64,000 bases of DNA from Marivirga lumbricoides (GCF_014636295.1 NZ_BMEC01000002.1:310001-374000), one strand, 5' to 3'. Counted from the first letter of the stretch, positions 55,599-64,000 are shown. Numbers and translations are program-made. The notes: generated from the sequence alone by a model not told the origin.

Positions 55599-56339
55599 TC
55601 AGAATTGCATGATTAATCCTACAATTCCATAGTTCACTAAAGTGAAATTATACACTTCATCAACATCTGCTCCTCCTTCCAGAAGTCTATAGCCTACTTT
55701 TCCTGACAATTTTTCAGTCAGCAGTACTCTTCCGCCCAGGAAAAGATCGAAAGCTCTTCCTGGACCGCCAGCCAGGCCATCTCCTTCAAAATAAATACTA
55801 TAATCAGAAAACTGATATTCGGTAAAAAGATGCAAAAGAGGAACAAATCCAGTATTGTCCTTTCTGCCTTTAATTCCTTCATTATTTGCAAGCCTCACGC
55901 TGGCATCTCGGATTTTAGCAGTAAATCCCGCACCACAAATCCATTTATCATTTCTTATGAAATCCCTGCGATAAGTAATTCTGTAGCTATTAAATTGATA
56001 ATAGCCATTTGTGGGCACACCTTGCTCCAAAACATTTTCTGCAAAGCGGATATCTTTGGAAGGAGTACCTTCATAATCGATAGAAAGCGGAGCATAGAGC
56101 AAAATAATATGATTTTTCTCTGCAATTGTATAACCCACCCTGGCACGGAAAGGAATTACAGGGCCTTCCGGGTTAAATTCTTTGGTAAAATCAAATAAGG
56201 TAGCTCCTTGATTGGGAATCCTTACATCATTATAAGATTGAAAAGCGAGCCCTGTCTCCAAATCAATAGTCCATTGAGACCGAGCCTTGAAAGTTAAGGT
56301 AAATAGAATAATGAAAAATATAGATAATATCCTGACCAT
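55599..56339 (-). CDS. Outer-membrane-like hypothetical protein
   Basis: The 246-residue protein has a signal peptide (FFIILFTLTFKARSQ). Beta-rich segments (RARVGYTIAEKNHIILLYAP, YYQFNSYRITYRRDF, YSIYFEGDGLAGGPGRAFDLF) end with NYGIVGLIMQF, an outer-membrane-type C-terminus. The function is unknown. It lies between NudK and dnaE, 50 bp upstream of nudK. Confidence 0.7.
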   Translation of the reverse strand: MVRILSIFFIILFTLTFKARSQWTIDLETGLAFQSYNDVRIPNQGATLFDFTKEFNPEGPVIPFRARVGYTIAEKNHIILLYAPLSIDYEGTPSKDIRFAENVLEQGVPTNGYYQFNSYRITYRRDFIRNDKWICGAGFTAKIRDASVRLANNEGIKGRKDNTGFVPLLHLFTEYQFSDYSIYFEGDGLAGGPGRAFDLFLGGRVLLTEKLSGKVGYRLLEGGADVDEVYNFTLVNYGIVGLIMQF

Positions 56340-56424
56340 ACTGATTTCCTACGGATGGGATATTCTTGAGTTAGCTATTATTCTGCTTTTTCACTACTTC
56401 ATTTTGTTTTAACCATTACTCTTT

Positions 56425-59400
56425 TTAAGTCAGTATTTTATAACTCAGTTCCGGCAATCTTCTCAAGCCACTAATTAACTCATTAGTAGGGTTAATTTTA
56501 TATTTTCGTGACATCGCATCTACCAAAAAGCCAGCATTTTTATCTGTAATCTGAATTTGCACATTGCACTCTCCTTTGAAAGTCTGGCACAAATTATCCA
56601 GTTCAGTGATGAGGGCTTCATTGATATCCTGTAAATCGATAGTGATTTTTAAACCTTTGCTTCGTTTGTTTCTTAATTCAGAAAGCAGTTCAAAATTACT
56701 GATTTTGAATTCCAAAGCACCATCCCCCCACTTCTTTCGTGCTACTCTGCCTGAAACATACACAAACCAACCTGTTTCCATAAAATTTTTGTAGGCGAGG
56801 TAATCATCACCAAACAGGAAAAACTGGAATGATCCTGCGTAGTCCTCAATAGTAATGGTACCAAATGGCTTGCCGGTTTTAGTGGTTCGGTGAGCAACAG
56901 ATGTTACTATCCCTCCAAGTTTAATCTCATTTTTACTAGCCAGGCTTTCCAGATCATTCAACTCAGAAAGTGCTGTATTACAGAAGCTTTCCATTTCGAA
57001 ACGGTAGGTATCCAGCGGATGGCCGGAAATGAATAGCCCTACCACCTCTTTCTCAATATTCAGTTTGTGCAATTCTGAGTAAGGCTCCATGGCTTCCACT
57101 TTCGGTGGAGGAATGGCTACTCCTGTATCCCCACCAAATAAAGAAGTTTGCGCACTGGTTTTCTCCTGCTGAATTTTCTGAGCATATTTTATGATTTTTT
57201 CTATAAGATTGGAGTCATCGCCATTGCCCTCCAGGAACTGCCTTCTATGGTACTCGGTAAAACAATCGAAACCACCTGCCATAGCCAATGCTTCAAAGGT
57301 TTTTTTATTGACACTTTTTAGCGGAATACGCTCTGCAAAATCAAAAATATCTTTGTATGCTCCGTTTTCTTTCCTTTCTGTGATAATGCTTTCTACAGCA
57401 ACACTTCCTGCACCTTTAATCGCAGCCAGGCCAAAACGGACCTGACCTGCATCATTTACCGTAAAACCGGCATTGGATTCGTTCACATCAGGCCCCAAAA
57501 CAGCCAGCTCCATCCGCTTGCACTCTTCCATAAAGAAGGTGACATCGGTGATGTTGTTCATGTTATTGCTTAGCACAGAAGCCATGTACTCAGCCGGATA
57601 ATGGGCTTTCAAGTAGGCCGTCTGGTAGGCAATCCATGCATAGCAAGTAGAGTGGGATTTGTTAAAGGCATAAGCAGCAAAAGCCTCCCAGTCCTTCCAA
57701 ATTTTCTCTAATTTATCTTTCGGATGGCCTCTTTCTGCTCCCTGGTTCACGAATTTTGGCTTCAACTGCTCCAGTAAGGCAAATATCTTCTTACCCATCG
57801 CTTTACGCAAAACATCCGCCTCACCTTTGGTAAAGCCTGCTAATTTCTGCGAAAGCAACATCACCTGCTCCTGGTACACTGTGATACCGTAAGTTTCTTT
57901 CAGCAGCTCTTCCATTTCCGGCAAATCATAAGAGATTTCCTCCAGCCCGTTTTTCCTCTTTACGAAGTTAGGAATATATTCTATCGGGCCCGGACGGTAG
58001 AGGGCGTTCATGGCGATGAGATCTGAGAATTCTGTTGGTTTCAGGTCACGGAGGTATTTTTGCATGCCGGGAGATTCATACTGGAATATCCCGACTGTTT
58101 CGCCACGTTGAAAAAGTTCATAAGTTTTCTGGTCATCCAGCGCAAAAGTTTCAGGATCGAGCTTGATACCATGCCTTTCCTCCACAATACGCACCGCATC
58201 TTTAATGAGTGTCAGGGTTTTTAAGCCTAAGAAGTCCATCTTCAGCAAGCCGGCACTTTCCACCACTGCGTTATCAAACTGGGTGCAATACATGTCTGAA
58301 TCCTTGGCCAAGGCCACAGGCACAAATTTGGTAATATCATCAGGCGTGATGATTACACCACAGGCGTGAATTCCGGTATTTCTAACAGAGCCTTCCAAAA
58401 TTCTGGCTTGCTTAATTACTTTTCCGGCCGGATCATCAATTTTAGCCAAAGCCAGTAACTGCTCTGCCATGGCAATGGATTCTCCATTGTTTTTCAATTT
58501 AGCAGAAAGCTTCTTTTTATCTTCGCCCAAATCAAATAAAGCTTTGAGTTTGATATCCGGAATTAGTTTAGCAATTTTATCAGCTTCAAAAAGTGGCAAT
58601 TCCATTACCCTGGCAGTATCTCTGATGGCCGACTTGGCTGCCATGGTACCGTAAGTAATAATTTGTGCCACCTGGTTGGCTCCATATTTCTTAATTACAT
58701 AATCGATAACCCGCTGCCTGCCATGGTCATCAAAGTCAATATCAATATCGGGCAAGGAAACCCTGTCAGGATTCAGAAAACGCTCAAAAAGGAGATCGTA
58801 CTTGATCGGATCCATATTGGTAATCCCTATGCAATAGGCTACGGCTGAACCTGCTGCCGAACCCCTGCCCGGCCCTACTGCTACATCCATTTTCCGGGCT
58901 GCTGTGGTGAAATCCTGCACAATCAAAAAGTAACCGGGATAACCTGTTTTTTCAATGGTTGCCAACTCAAAGTCAAGCCTTTCTTTTATTTCAGGCGTTA
59001 TTTCCTCGTAACGCTTTTTGGCTCCTTCGTAAGTAATATGTTTTAAATAAGCATTCTCTCCTCTTTTACCTCCATCCTCATCATCCTTAGGATCAACAAA
59101 TTCCTGTGGAATATCATATTTAGGTAAAAGAACATCCCTGGCCAGCTCATAGCCTTCTATTTGTTCAGCAATTTCTGCAGTACAGCTGATGGCTTCCGGA
59201 TACTCAGCAAAAAGCTTCTTCATTTCATCAGGAGATTTGATGTAGAACTCATCGTTAGGTAAACCATAACGGTACTCCCTTCCACGCTTCCCTATGTATT
59301 TTTTGGGTTTGGTTACAAAATCACCATCCTTCACACAGATTAGAATATCGTGTGCTTCTGCATCATTTTTATTGGTATAATAAGTATTGTTGGCTGCGAA

Positions 59401-60717
59401 ATATTTTACATCATACTTTTTGGCAAACTTCAACAGTACTTCATTGATTTTCTGTTCTTCAGGAATTCCGTGTTGATTGAGTTCCACGTAGAAGTCGTCC
59501 CCGAAAGTTTCTTTCCACCAAACAAAGGCTTCCTCCGCCTGCTGCTCACCTGCATTAAGAATGAGGAAAGGCACTTCTCCCCACACACCACCTGTGGTAG
59601 CAATTAAATCTCCTTTGTACTGTACCAGCACTTCCCTATCAATTCGCGGAACATAGTAAAAACCCTCCACGAAAGCTGTGGATGATAATTTAGCAAGATT
59701 ATGGTAGCCTTTTTTATTTTTCGCCAGGAGCACGGTTTGGTAACCATCGTCCTTACTTTTCTTATTATTCCTATCCTGGCAAAGGTAAAACTCACAGCCT
59801 ACAATAGGCTTAATGCCTTGCTTATGGGCTTCTCTTACAAAATTATAAGCACCCATCATATTGCCATGATCCGTCATAGCTATGGCAGGCATTCCGAGTT
59901 CTTTGGCCTTGGCCATCATGGCAGGTATTTCAGTAGTGGCCTGTAAAACAGAGAACTGCGTATGACAATGTAAGTGTACAAAAGGGGTATCATCCAGCCC
60001 GGAAATATCTGCTTTTTTAGCTTTTTTGAGGGCATCTTCAGCTGCTTTCTCATCGCTTTTTCCTGCCTGGGCAAAATTGGCTGCTTCCAATACAGGAGGC
60101 TCATAATGGATAGCTTCTACTAAAGTGTCACCTAATGGCTTTATCACATTGGCTTTGATCAACCCAAAGAAACATTTGGCCGTGGCATCCACATCGTAGG
60201 CTGCATCATGCGCATCTCCAAAGCCTTTTCCAAATAGTTTAGTGTGTAGCTCAGTAAGTGTCGGCCATTTAAATTTACCACCACGGCCTCCGGGAATGGC
60301 GCAGAAATCGGTAGACTCATCTTTGGTATCAATAATCTGCTTTTCAGTGAGTACCTTTTCAGAGAGGGATTTCCTGAGCAGCTCAGCACCCATGATGGAA
60401 ATATCAAAGCTGATATTATGGCCCACCACCACATCAGTTTTTTCCAATACTTCCTGGAAAGCTTTCAGTACTTCAATAAGTGGCTTTCCTTCTTTTTGGG
60501 CACGCTCTGTAGAGATTCCATGCACTTTTTCAGCATTATAAGGAATGTCATAACCTTCCGGCTGCACAATATGGTTTTGTGCATCCAGTAGTTTTCCTTT
60601 GGCATCGTGCAATTGCCAGGCTATTTGTACGCAACGAGGCCAGTTGTCTGCATCTGTTAAAGGTGCATTGTAATTCTGGGGAAGTCCGGTGGTCTCGGTA
60701 TCGTAAATTAAGTACAT
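56425..60717 (-). CDS. dnaE: DNA polymerase III alpha subunit with fused N-terminal exonuclease
   Basis: The 1430-residue replicative polymerase has an N-terminal DEDDh proofreading exonuclease (residues 1-190, with DTETTGL, VVVGHNISFDISIM and DAHDAAYDVDAT). The PHP domain follows (FVHLHCHTQFSVLQ, AIAMTDHGN), then the catalytic domain (PDIDIDFDDHGRQRVIDYV near residue 650), a helix-hairpin-helix region and an OB-fold tail. Proofreading normally comes from a separate DnaQ/epsilon; here it is in cis. Monocistronic, no neighbouring replication genes. Confidence 0.96.
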   Translation of the reverse strand: MYLIYDTETTGLPQNYNAPLTDADNWPRCVQIAWQLHDAKGKLLDAQNHIVQPEGYDIPYNAEKVHGISTERAQKEGKPLIEVLKAFQEVLEKTDVVVGHNISFDISIMGAELLRKSLSEKVLTEKQIIDTKDESTDFCAIPGGRGGKFKWPTLTELHTKLFGKGFGDAHDAAYDVDATAKCFFGLIKANVIKPLGDTLVEAIHYEPPVLEAANFAQAGKSDEKAAEDALKKAKKADISGLDDTPFVHLHCHTQFSVLQATTEIPAMMAKAKELGMPAIAMTDHGNMMGAYNFVREAHKQGIKPIVGCEFYLCQDRNNKKSKDDGYQTVLLAKNKKGYHNLAKLSSTAFVEGFYYVPRIDREVLVQYKGDLIATTGGVWGEVPFLILNAGEQQAEEAFVWWKETFGDDFYVELNQHGIPEEQKINEVLLKFAKKYDVKYFAANNTYYTNKNDAEAHDILICVKDGDFVTKPKKYIGKRGREYRYGLPNDEFYIKSPDEMKKLFAEYPEAISCTAEIAEQIEGYELARDVLLPKYDIPQEFVDPKDDEDGGKRGENAYLKHITYEGAKKRYEEITPEIKERLDFELATIEKTGYPGYFLIVQDFTTAARKMDVAVGPGRGSAAGSAVAYCIGITNMDPIKYDLLFERFLNPDRVSLPDIDIDFDDHGRQRVIDYVIKKYGANQVAQIITYGTMAAKSAIRDTARVMELPLFEADKIAKLIPDIKLKALFDLGEDKKKLSAKLKNNGESIAMAEQLLALAKIDDPAGKVIKQARILEGSVRNTGIHACGVIITPDDITKFVPVALAKDSDMYCTQFDNAVVESAGLLKMDFLGLKTLTLIKDAVRIVEERHGIKLDPETFALDDQKTYELFQRGETVGIFQYESPGMQKYLRDLKPTEFSDLIAMNALYRPGPIEYIPNFVKRKNGLEEISYDLPEMEELLKETYGITVYQEQVMLLSQKLAGFTKGEADVLRKAMGKKIFALLEQLKPKFVNQGAERGHPKDKLEKIWKDWEAFAAYAFNKSHSTCYAWIAYQTAYLKAHYPAEYMASVLSNNMNNITDVTFFMEECKRMELAVLGPDVNESNAGFTVNDAGQVRFGLAAIKGAGSVAVESIITERKENGAYKDIFDFAERIPLKSVNKKTFEALAMAGGFDCFTEYHRRQFLEGNGDDSNLIEKIIKYAQKIQQEKTSAQTSLFGGDTGVAIPPPKVEAMEPYSELHKLNIEKEVVGLFISGHPLDTYRFEMESFCNTALSELNDLESLASKNEIKLGGIVTSVAHRTTKTGKPFGTITIEDYAGSFQFFLFGDDYLAYKNFMETGWFVYVSGRVARKKWGDGALEFKISNFELLSELRNKRSKGLKITIDLQDINEALITELDNLCQTFKGECNVQIQITDKNAGFLVDAMSRKYKINPTNELISGLRRLPELSYKILT

Positions 60718-61452
60718 AAAATGGCAGCTTGATTGGGTATTAAAAAAATCAGAGCATGAATTTAAGCAAAGACTTTTAAGGAAAGAAACGACTGGCTAAA
60801 ATGATTACAATAATTTCGAGAGTTTATTTTTTCTGAGACTATAAAGAGATTTTTAGAAGATTTTATTAGACTCCTCATGAAAAATAAATTCCACCTATAA
60901 ACTTGGTATTTTTGCTTTTACATTAATATTTTCAATATTAAATCTAAGTACAAAAACTCAAAAAACAGGAATTTCATTGAGCATTGAGGTTTAACTTAAG
61001 TTCCAAGAATTTTTAAACCAAATTTTATTCTTAATCTTTTGTTTACTATATAACTAGTATCTGTTAGCTAAACTTCTTTCTTGAGGCTGGTTACCGAATG
61101 ACACCCCTATAATCCCCGCCAGCTGGCGGGATAGCCTCACAGATTTAAATCAGCAGGAAAACTTTAGCTTTACCACTATTTTCTGCTGTACCAAAAGGTT
61201 TGTTATTTCCTCTGAGGTTCAGTTATCAACCTGCGAAGACTTGATACAAAAGATAGAATGCCAAAGGCATCCCTTTGGGAAAAATCAAGACAATTCGCCA
61301 GCTGGCGAACCACGCTGCAATTCCACGCGCTTCCCGCTCGCTTTCACAAGCAAAGTTTATTTGGTTTTCGAACATCTTAGTTTTTATAAAGAGTACCCTA
61401 ATTAAACGAAAATAAGCTGCGGACTAATCATAGGTCCGCAGCTTTGCATTTA
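60718..61452. repeat. Intergenic region with dispersed CAGCTG-centred palindromes
   Basis: The 735-bp gap contains two perfect 16-bp palindromes, CCCGCCAGCTGGCGGG at 61115-61130 and TTCGCCAGCTGGCGAA at 61294-61309. The second continues with a segment to about 61375 that resembles 30342-30440 (shared TCAAGA before, GCAAAGTTT after). It contains the terminator at 61414-61444. The AT-rich first half shows nothing recognisable. Confidence 0.7.
61414..61444 (-). terminator. Rho-independent terminator after ssb
   Basis: AAGCTGCGGAC and GTCCGCAGCTT form an 11-bp stem with a 9-base loop, followed by TATTTT on the minus strand, 8 bp past the ssb stop. Confidence 0.85.
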
Positions 61453-61788
61453 TTATTTATTGCCTAGCAGCAACAATTCATTCACCTGTATTTCGGTAAT
61501 ATATTGTTTTTCTCCCTGTTTGTTTTCGTAATTCCTGTAGACCAATTTACCGGAAATAGCTACTTCCATGCCTTTATCCGTATATTTTTCAGCGATATCT
61601 GCAATTTTACCCCAGGCAGATAACCTATGCCATTGAGTTTCTTCCACCTTCTCTCCTTTTTGGTTTTTGTAGGTTTCATTTGTAGCCAGGCTAATGTTGA
61701 CTAATTTCTTTCCGTTTTCGAAAGTTTTAATTTCCGGCTTAGCACCTAAGCGACCAATTAACTGCACGTTGTTTTTTAGATTGTACAT
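61453..61788 (-). CDS. ssb: Short single-stranded DNA-binding protein (accessory copy)
   Basis: The 111-residue protein is one OB fold with the SSB blocks NNVQLIGRLGAKPEI, KLVNISLATNETYKN, TQWHRLSAWGKIADIA and GKLVYRNYENKQGEKQYITE. It ends in LLLLGNK and lacks the acidic DDDIPF-type tail that recruits partner proteins in housekeeping SSBs (usually 140-180 residues). That points to an accessory SSB. It neighbours the recombinase module, where single-stranded folded sites would be relevant, but its role is inference. Confidence 0.9.
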   Translation of the reverse strand: MYNLKNNVQLIGRLGAKPEIKTFENGKKLVNISLATNETYKNQKGEKVEETQWHRLSAWGKIADIAEKYTDKGMEVAISGKLVYRNYENKQGEKQYITEIQVNELLLLGNK

Positions 61789-61889
61789 GGTTTTAAATTT
61801 TAATTGTTATTTATTGATTTAAGTGGCTACCACTTTGGCAGCAACATCACAAAGGTGTGGGATGGGCTAAAAGTTAATCGGTTGATAAA

Positions 61890-61939
61890 CGTTTGATGTC
61901 TTTTGTATTCGTTTGTAAGCGTTTGTAAACGTTTACTGT
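61890..61939. repeat. Tandem CGTTTGTAA iterons upstream of ssb
   Basis: CGTTTG/CGTTTA units start at 61890, 61910, 61920 and 61930, spaced 20, 10 and 10 bp, so one DNA turn apart, and include a GTAAACGTTTAC palindrome. Part of the pattern (AAACGCTTACAAAC) recurs in the leader repeat near 34050. They lie between ssb and the zinc-ribbon gene and may be binding sites for a regulator. Confidence 0.7.
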
Positions 61940-61957
61940 CGGATACGAAATATAACT

Positions 61958-62329
61958 CTAGTCCATATAAGGTTGCCATTGCACTAAAATGAAGCGTTCA
62001 ATACCTTTAGCATCTTTTTTAGCCAGGAAACCAAACTCATAACAGAATAAATAGACCTCTCCCTTTGCATTTTTCCAGTAGTGGGTAAAGTATTTAGGAT
62101 CGAAGCCTTCTGTTAACAACTTATCTTTGCGAATAGTGGCTTTACCTGCTTTATTGAAGTTTTTAAGGATTTTTCTGTTGATTTTAAGCTGTTTGTCTAT
62201 TTGCTTAAAAAGACTACTCTCCTTTTGTTTATTATGCTCGTAGTGGTAGTTCGACTTACAGTAAGGCGAGCAGAATTTCTTATCTGACCTACCAATAATC
62301 TCCTCTTTGCAATTAGGACATTTTCTCAT
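61958..62329 (-). CDS. Zinc-ribbon protein associated with the recombinase
   Basis: The 123-residue protein starts with a zinc ribbon, CPNCKEEIIGRSDKKFCSPYC (four Cys as CxxC...CxxxC), then a basic helical region (KINRKILKNFNKAGKATIRK) and a C-terminal globular part (YFTHYWKNAKGEVYLFCYEFG). It could bind DNA as a regulator or accessory factor. It diverges from the recombinase over an 88-bp region with an inverted repeat. Similar zinc-ribbon neighbours of integrases exist in Bacteroidota, but I cannot name the family. Confidence 0.75.
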   Translation of the reverse strand: MRKCPNCKEEIIGRSDKKFCSPYCKSNYHYEHNKQKESSLFKQIDKQLKINRKILKNFNKAGKATIRKDKLLTEGFDPKYFTHYWKNAKGEVYLFCYEFGFLAKKDAKGIERFILVQWQPYMD

Positions 62330-62332
62330 AAG

Positions 62333-62369
62333 CGTAGATTTTTACGTTTATTATACGTTTAAATCTACG
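62333..62369. promoter_or_regulatory. Divergent inverted repeat between zinc-ribbon and recombinase genes
   Basis: CGTAGATTTTTACG (62333-62346) pairs with ACGTTTAAATCTACG (62355-62369). It sits immediately beside the zinc-ribbon start codon and 49 bp before the recombinase start, a position suited to an operator controlling both genes. Confidence 0.55.
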
Positions 62370-62417
62370 GATAATTTTGGTTTCAAACGCTTCTACCTTC
62401 TATTTAAAGAAAATAAA

Positions 62418-63548
62418 ATGTTGAAAATCATGAATTTACAGAAGAAAATCACTCTGAAGCACCTGTTAATTAACAATGAAAAGAAAATTGGTCTTCAGTT
62501 TTATCCCGACAAAGTTATTCAAGCTCTGATTAAATCAATGCCTGAAGTAAAATGGAGTGAGAAATTTCAAATGGTGTATTTAAACAATACACAAAAGAAT
62601 TTTTATTCTATACTAAAGACCTTCAAAGGTATCGCGTGGGTTAATATGAAATACTTCGATCTAAATAAGCCAGTAAGCAAGTATGGGGAAGAGGTAAAAA
62701 TAGATGATTTGCGCAAGAAATATCCAAAGATTCCGGAGGCTTACTTTCAGAAATTGGAATTGAAACGGTATGCTTATAATACAGCGCAAAATTATTCCTC
62801 TTGCTTTGATCGGTTCAGAAGGCATTTTCCTTCTAAACAGTTGATGGGTATTGATGAAAGTGACATCAAAAATTATCTTAAAGGCTTAATACAGCTTCAG
62901 TATTCCGACTCCTATATTAATGTAGCAATTAACAGCATTAAATTTTATTACGAGGTGGTAGAAGGAATGCCAAACCGTTTTTATTCTATAGAGCGACCCG
63001 TAAAAGCCGAACGTTTACCGGAAATCTTGAGTAAAGAAGAAGTATTATTAATGATCAACAAAACATTTAACCTTAAACACCAGTACATCATCAGTTTATT
63101 ATACTCCTCGGGACTTAGGAGAGGTGAGCTGCTCAATTTAAAAATTAAAGATATAGACAGTAAACGCATGACCATTAGAGTGAATCAAAGAAAAGGTAAA
63201 AAAGATCGTTTTAGCATATTAAGTGATAAACTTCTGTTAAAATTACGGTTGTATTACAAGCAATATAAACCTCAAAACTATTTGTTTGAAGGAAAAGCAG
63301 GACATTCATATAGCGGGAGCAGTGTAAGGCAAATTGTTAAAACAGCAGCAAAAGCTGCCAATATAAATAAAGAGGTCAGACCACATATGCTCCGACATTC
63401 TTTCGCCAATCATTTATTAGAAGCTGGAACAGATTTACGATATATTCAGCTATTACCAGGGCATGCTTCAACAAGAACCACCGAAGTTTATACTCATGTG
63501 GCAACGGATGCTTTTAAAACAATAAAAAATCCATTAGATTGCACTTAA
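62418..63548 (+). CDS. Tyrosine recombinase, candidate cassette integrase
   Basis: I chose the ATG at 62418 (MLKIMNLQKK), giving 376 residues, since the open frame upstream crosses the divergent gene. Residues 1-85 form a leader domain (LQFYPDKVIQALIKSMPEVK), 105-185 a SAM-like core-binding domain, and 200-376 the catalytic domain. The active residues are all present: R234 (SGLRRGELL), a Lys near 260, H323 and R326 (PHMLRHSFA), H349 (LLPGHAS) and Y358 (TTEVYTH). I see no IntI-type extra helix, so it is XerC/D-like. An attI-like site follows its stop by 11 bp. Confidence 0.9.
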   Translation: MLKIMNLQKKITLKHLLINNEKKIGLQFYPDKVIQALIKSMPEVKWSEKFQMVYLNNTQKNFYSILKTFKGIAWVNMKYFDLNKPVSKYGEEVKIDDLRKKYPKIPEAYFQKLELKRYAYNTAQNYSSCFDRFRRHFPSKQLMGIDESDIKNYLKGLIQLQYSDSYINVAINSIKFYYEVVEGMPNRFYSIERPVKAERLPEILSKEEVLLMINKTFNLKHQYIISLLYSSGLRRGELLNLKIKDIDSKRMTIRVNQRKGKKDRFSILSDKLLLKLRLYYKQYKPQNYLFEGKAGHSYSGSSVRQIVKTAAKAANINKEVRPHMLRHSFANHLLEAGTDLRYIQLLPGHASTRTTEVYTHVATDAFKTIKNPLDCT

Positions 63549-63558
63549 GGACATAGCG

Positions 63559-63599
63559 GATATAATGACAACTTTTATGTTATTATGCGCTTGTTAGGC
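63559..63599 (+). other. attI-like site downstream of the recombinase
   Basis: The 25 bases at 63559-63583 (beginning GATATAATGACAACTTTTAT) recur at 40991-41015 with one change. After nine bases comes GTTAGGC (63593-63599), an exact GTTRRRY core, then ACAATTTTGC. The gene at 63661 starts 68 bp after the core's G|T boundary. The site lies at the 3' end of the recombinase, so cassettes would run in the same direction as the integrase gene. Confidence 0.65.
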
Positions 63600-63660
63600 A
63601 CAATTTTGCAACATTGACAAATTTTCATCGTCCTTTAGTTGAATATAGAAATTTAACAAT

Positions 63661-64000
63661 ATGAAAAAACGAATAATAATCCTTATAAGTTTATTTTTTC
63701 TTCTATCATTAGAAAGTTACGCACAAAAAGATTCTTTGAATTGGAATAAAACTAAAGAACTTGAGCACCTAAATAATAGGCAGGATTCCACAAAATGGAA
63801 CATTGAAATGCTAAAACAAGATATTAAATACCGCAATAGTAAGGAAAATAGACTACCAATTAATTTTGGAGCTTGGCCAGTTCCAGAATACTCTCTTCTT
63901 GGAGAAGACACTTTCAATGGAGTTGGAAATGGAGGAAATTTTACTGGAATAGACTTAAATGAGAAAAAGCTGCTCTATTCTTTTTTTTCAGTTAATAAAA
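63661..64000 (+). CDS. Exported hypothetical protein, truncated by the window end
   Basis: The open frame starts with ATG at 63661 and runs off the window. It has a signal peptide (IIILISLFFLLSLESYAQ). At least 113 residues follow with no recognised family (for example KLLYSFFSVNK at the cut). It is the first gene after the attI-like core, and would be the first cassette gene on that interpretation. Its 3' end and any attC lie outside the window. Confidence 0.65.
   Translation, partial: MKKRIIILISLFFLLSLESYAQKDSLNWNKTKELEHLNNRQDSTKWNIEMLKQDIKYRNSKENRLPINFGAWPVPEYSLLGEDTFNGVGNGGNFTGIDLNEKKLLYSFFSVNK

Noticed and set aside
61890-61939. Iterons as a plasmid replication origin
   Set aside because: No replication initiator gene lies near, and the neighbours are chromosomal (dnaE).

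Overview
The window comes from a low-GC, gliding-type member of the Bacteroidota, most likely order Cytophagales. The evidence is a TonB-dependent receptor with a DUF4249 partner, many exported proteins with short N-terminal signals or SC-type lipoboxes, a GH97 enzyme, a DnaE with a fused N-terminal proofreading exonuclease, and mostly weak ribosome binding sites. The genus is an inference. I saw no rRNA, tRNA or CRISPR array.

Layout. 0-4.9 kb: exported proteins, then a tightly overlapping plus-strand operon (small membrane protein, YkvA/DUF1232, thioredoxin-like, NAD(P)-binding, dtd) followed by proC. 5-11.1 kb: a minus-strand outer-membrane operon (TonB receptor, DUF4249 lipoprotein, plug-like surface protein). 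11.2-23 kb: MMPL transporter, photolyase-like protein, aconitase, a beta-propeller protein, an SGNH hydrolase, diacylglycerol kinase and a metallophosphoesterase pair. 23.4-29.2 kb: a complete RND efflux operon (OMF, adaptor, pump), followed by a RAYT transposase flanked and interrupted by its own palindromes. 30-41.2 kb: an accessory region of minus-strand, mostly unrelated small genes. 41.5-45.4 kb: an MFS transporter, a cluster of 130-175 bp MITE-like repeats around a GIY-YIG gene, an MpaB-like protein and a DUF2809 protein. 45.6-60.7 kb: a membrane/FixH-like pair, a Tricorn-like amidohydrolase, GH2, NudK and dnaE. 61.4-64 kb: a short SSB, a zinc-ribbon protein, a divergent tyrosine recombinase, and the start of a further exported gene.

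The most interesting result is an integron-like system. The recombinase at 62418-63548 is not an obvious IntI. Just past its stop is a 25-base motif, then a GTTAGGC core, then a new gene. The same 25-base motif (24/25) recurs on the other strand 22 kb away at 40991-41015, at almost the same distance from a GTTGTGC core and directly upstream of another gene. In the 30-41 kb region the HEPN-like gene 32101-33948 has gene-cassette architecture: it starts at GTTAGGGTC, and 3 bp after its stop lies the exact complement GACCCTAAC, opening a 120-bp imperfect inverted repeat with two 17-nt arms (16/17 complementary) and paired AAC/GTT boxes. Two further genes are followed, 3-4 bp past their stops, by inverted repeats of about 122 bp. 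Two direct copies of a 151-152 bp leader sit 45-49 bp ahead of two of the cores. Together these suggest a cassette-capturing platform with a non-classical recombinase, carrying a possible HEPN-type defence gene, an extra adenylate kinase, a GH97 enzyme and several lipoproteins.
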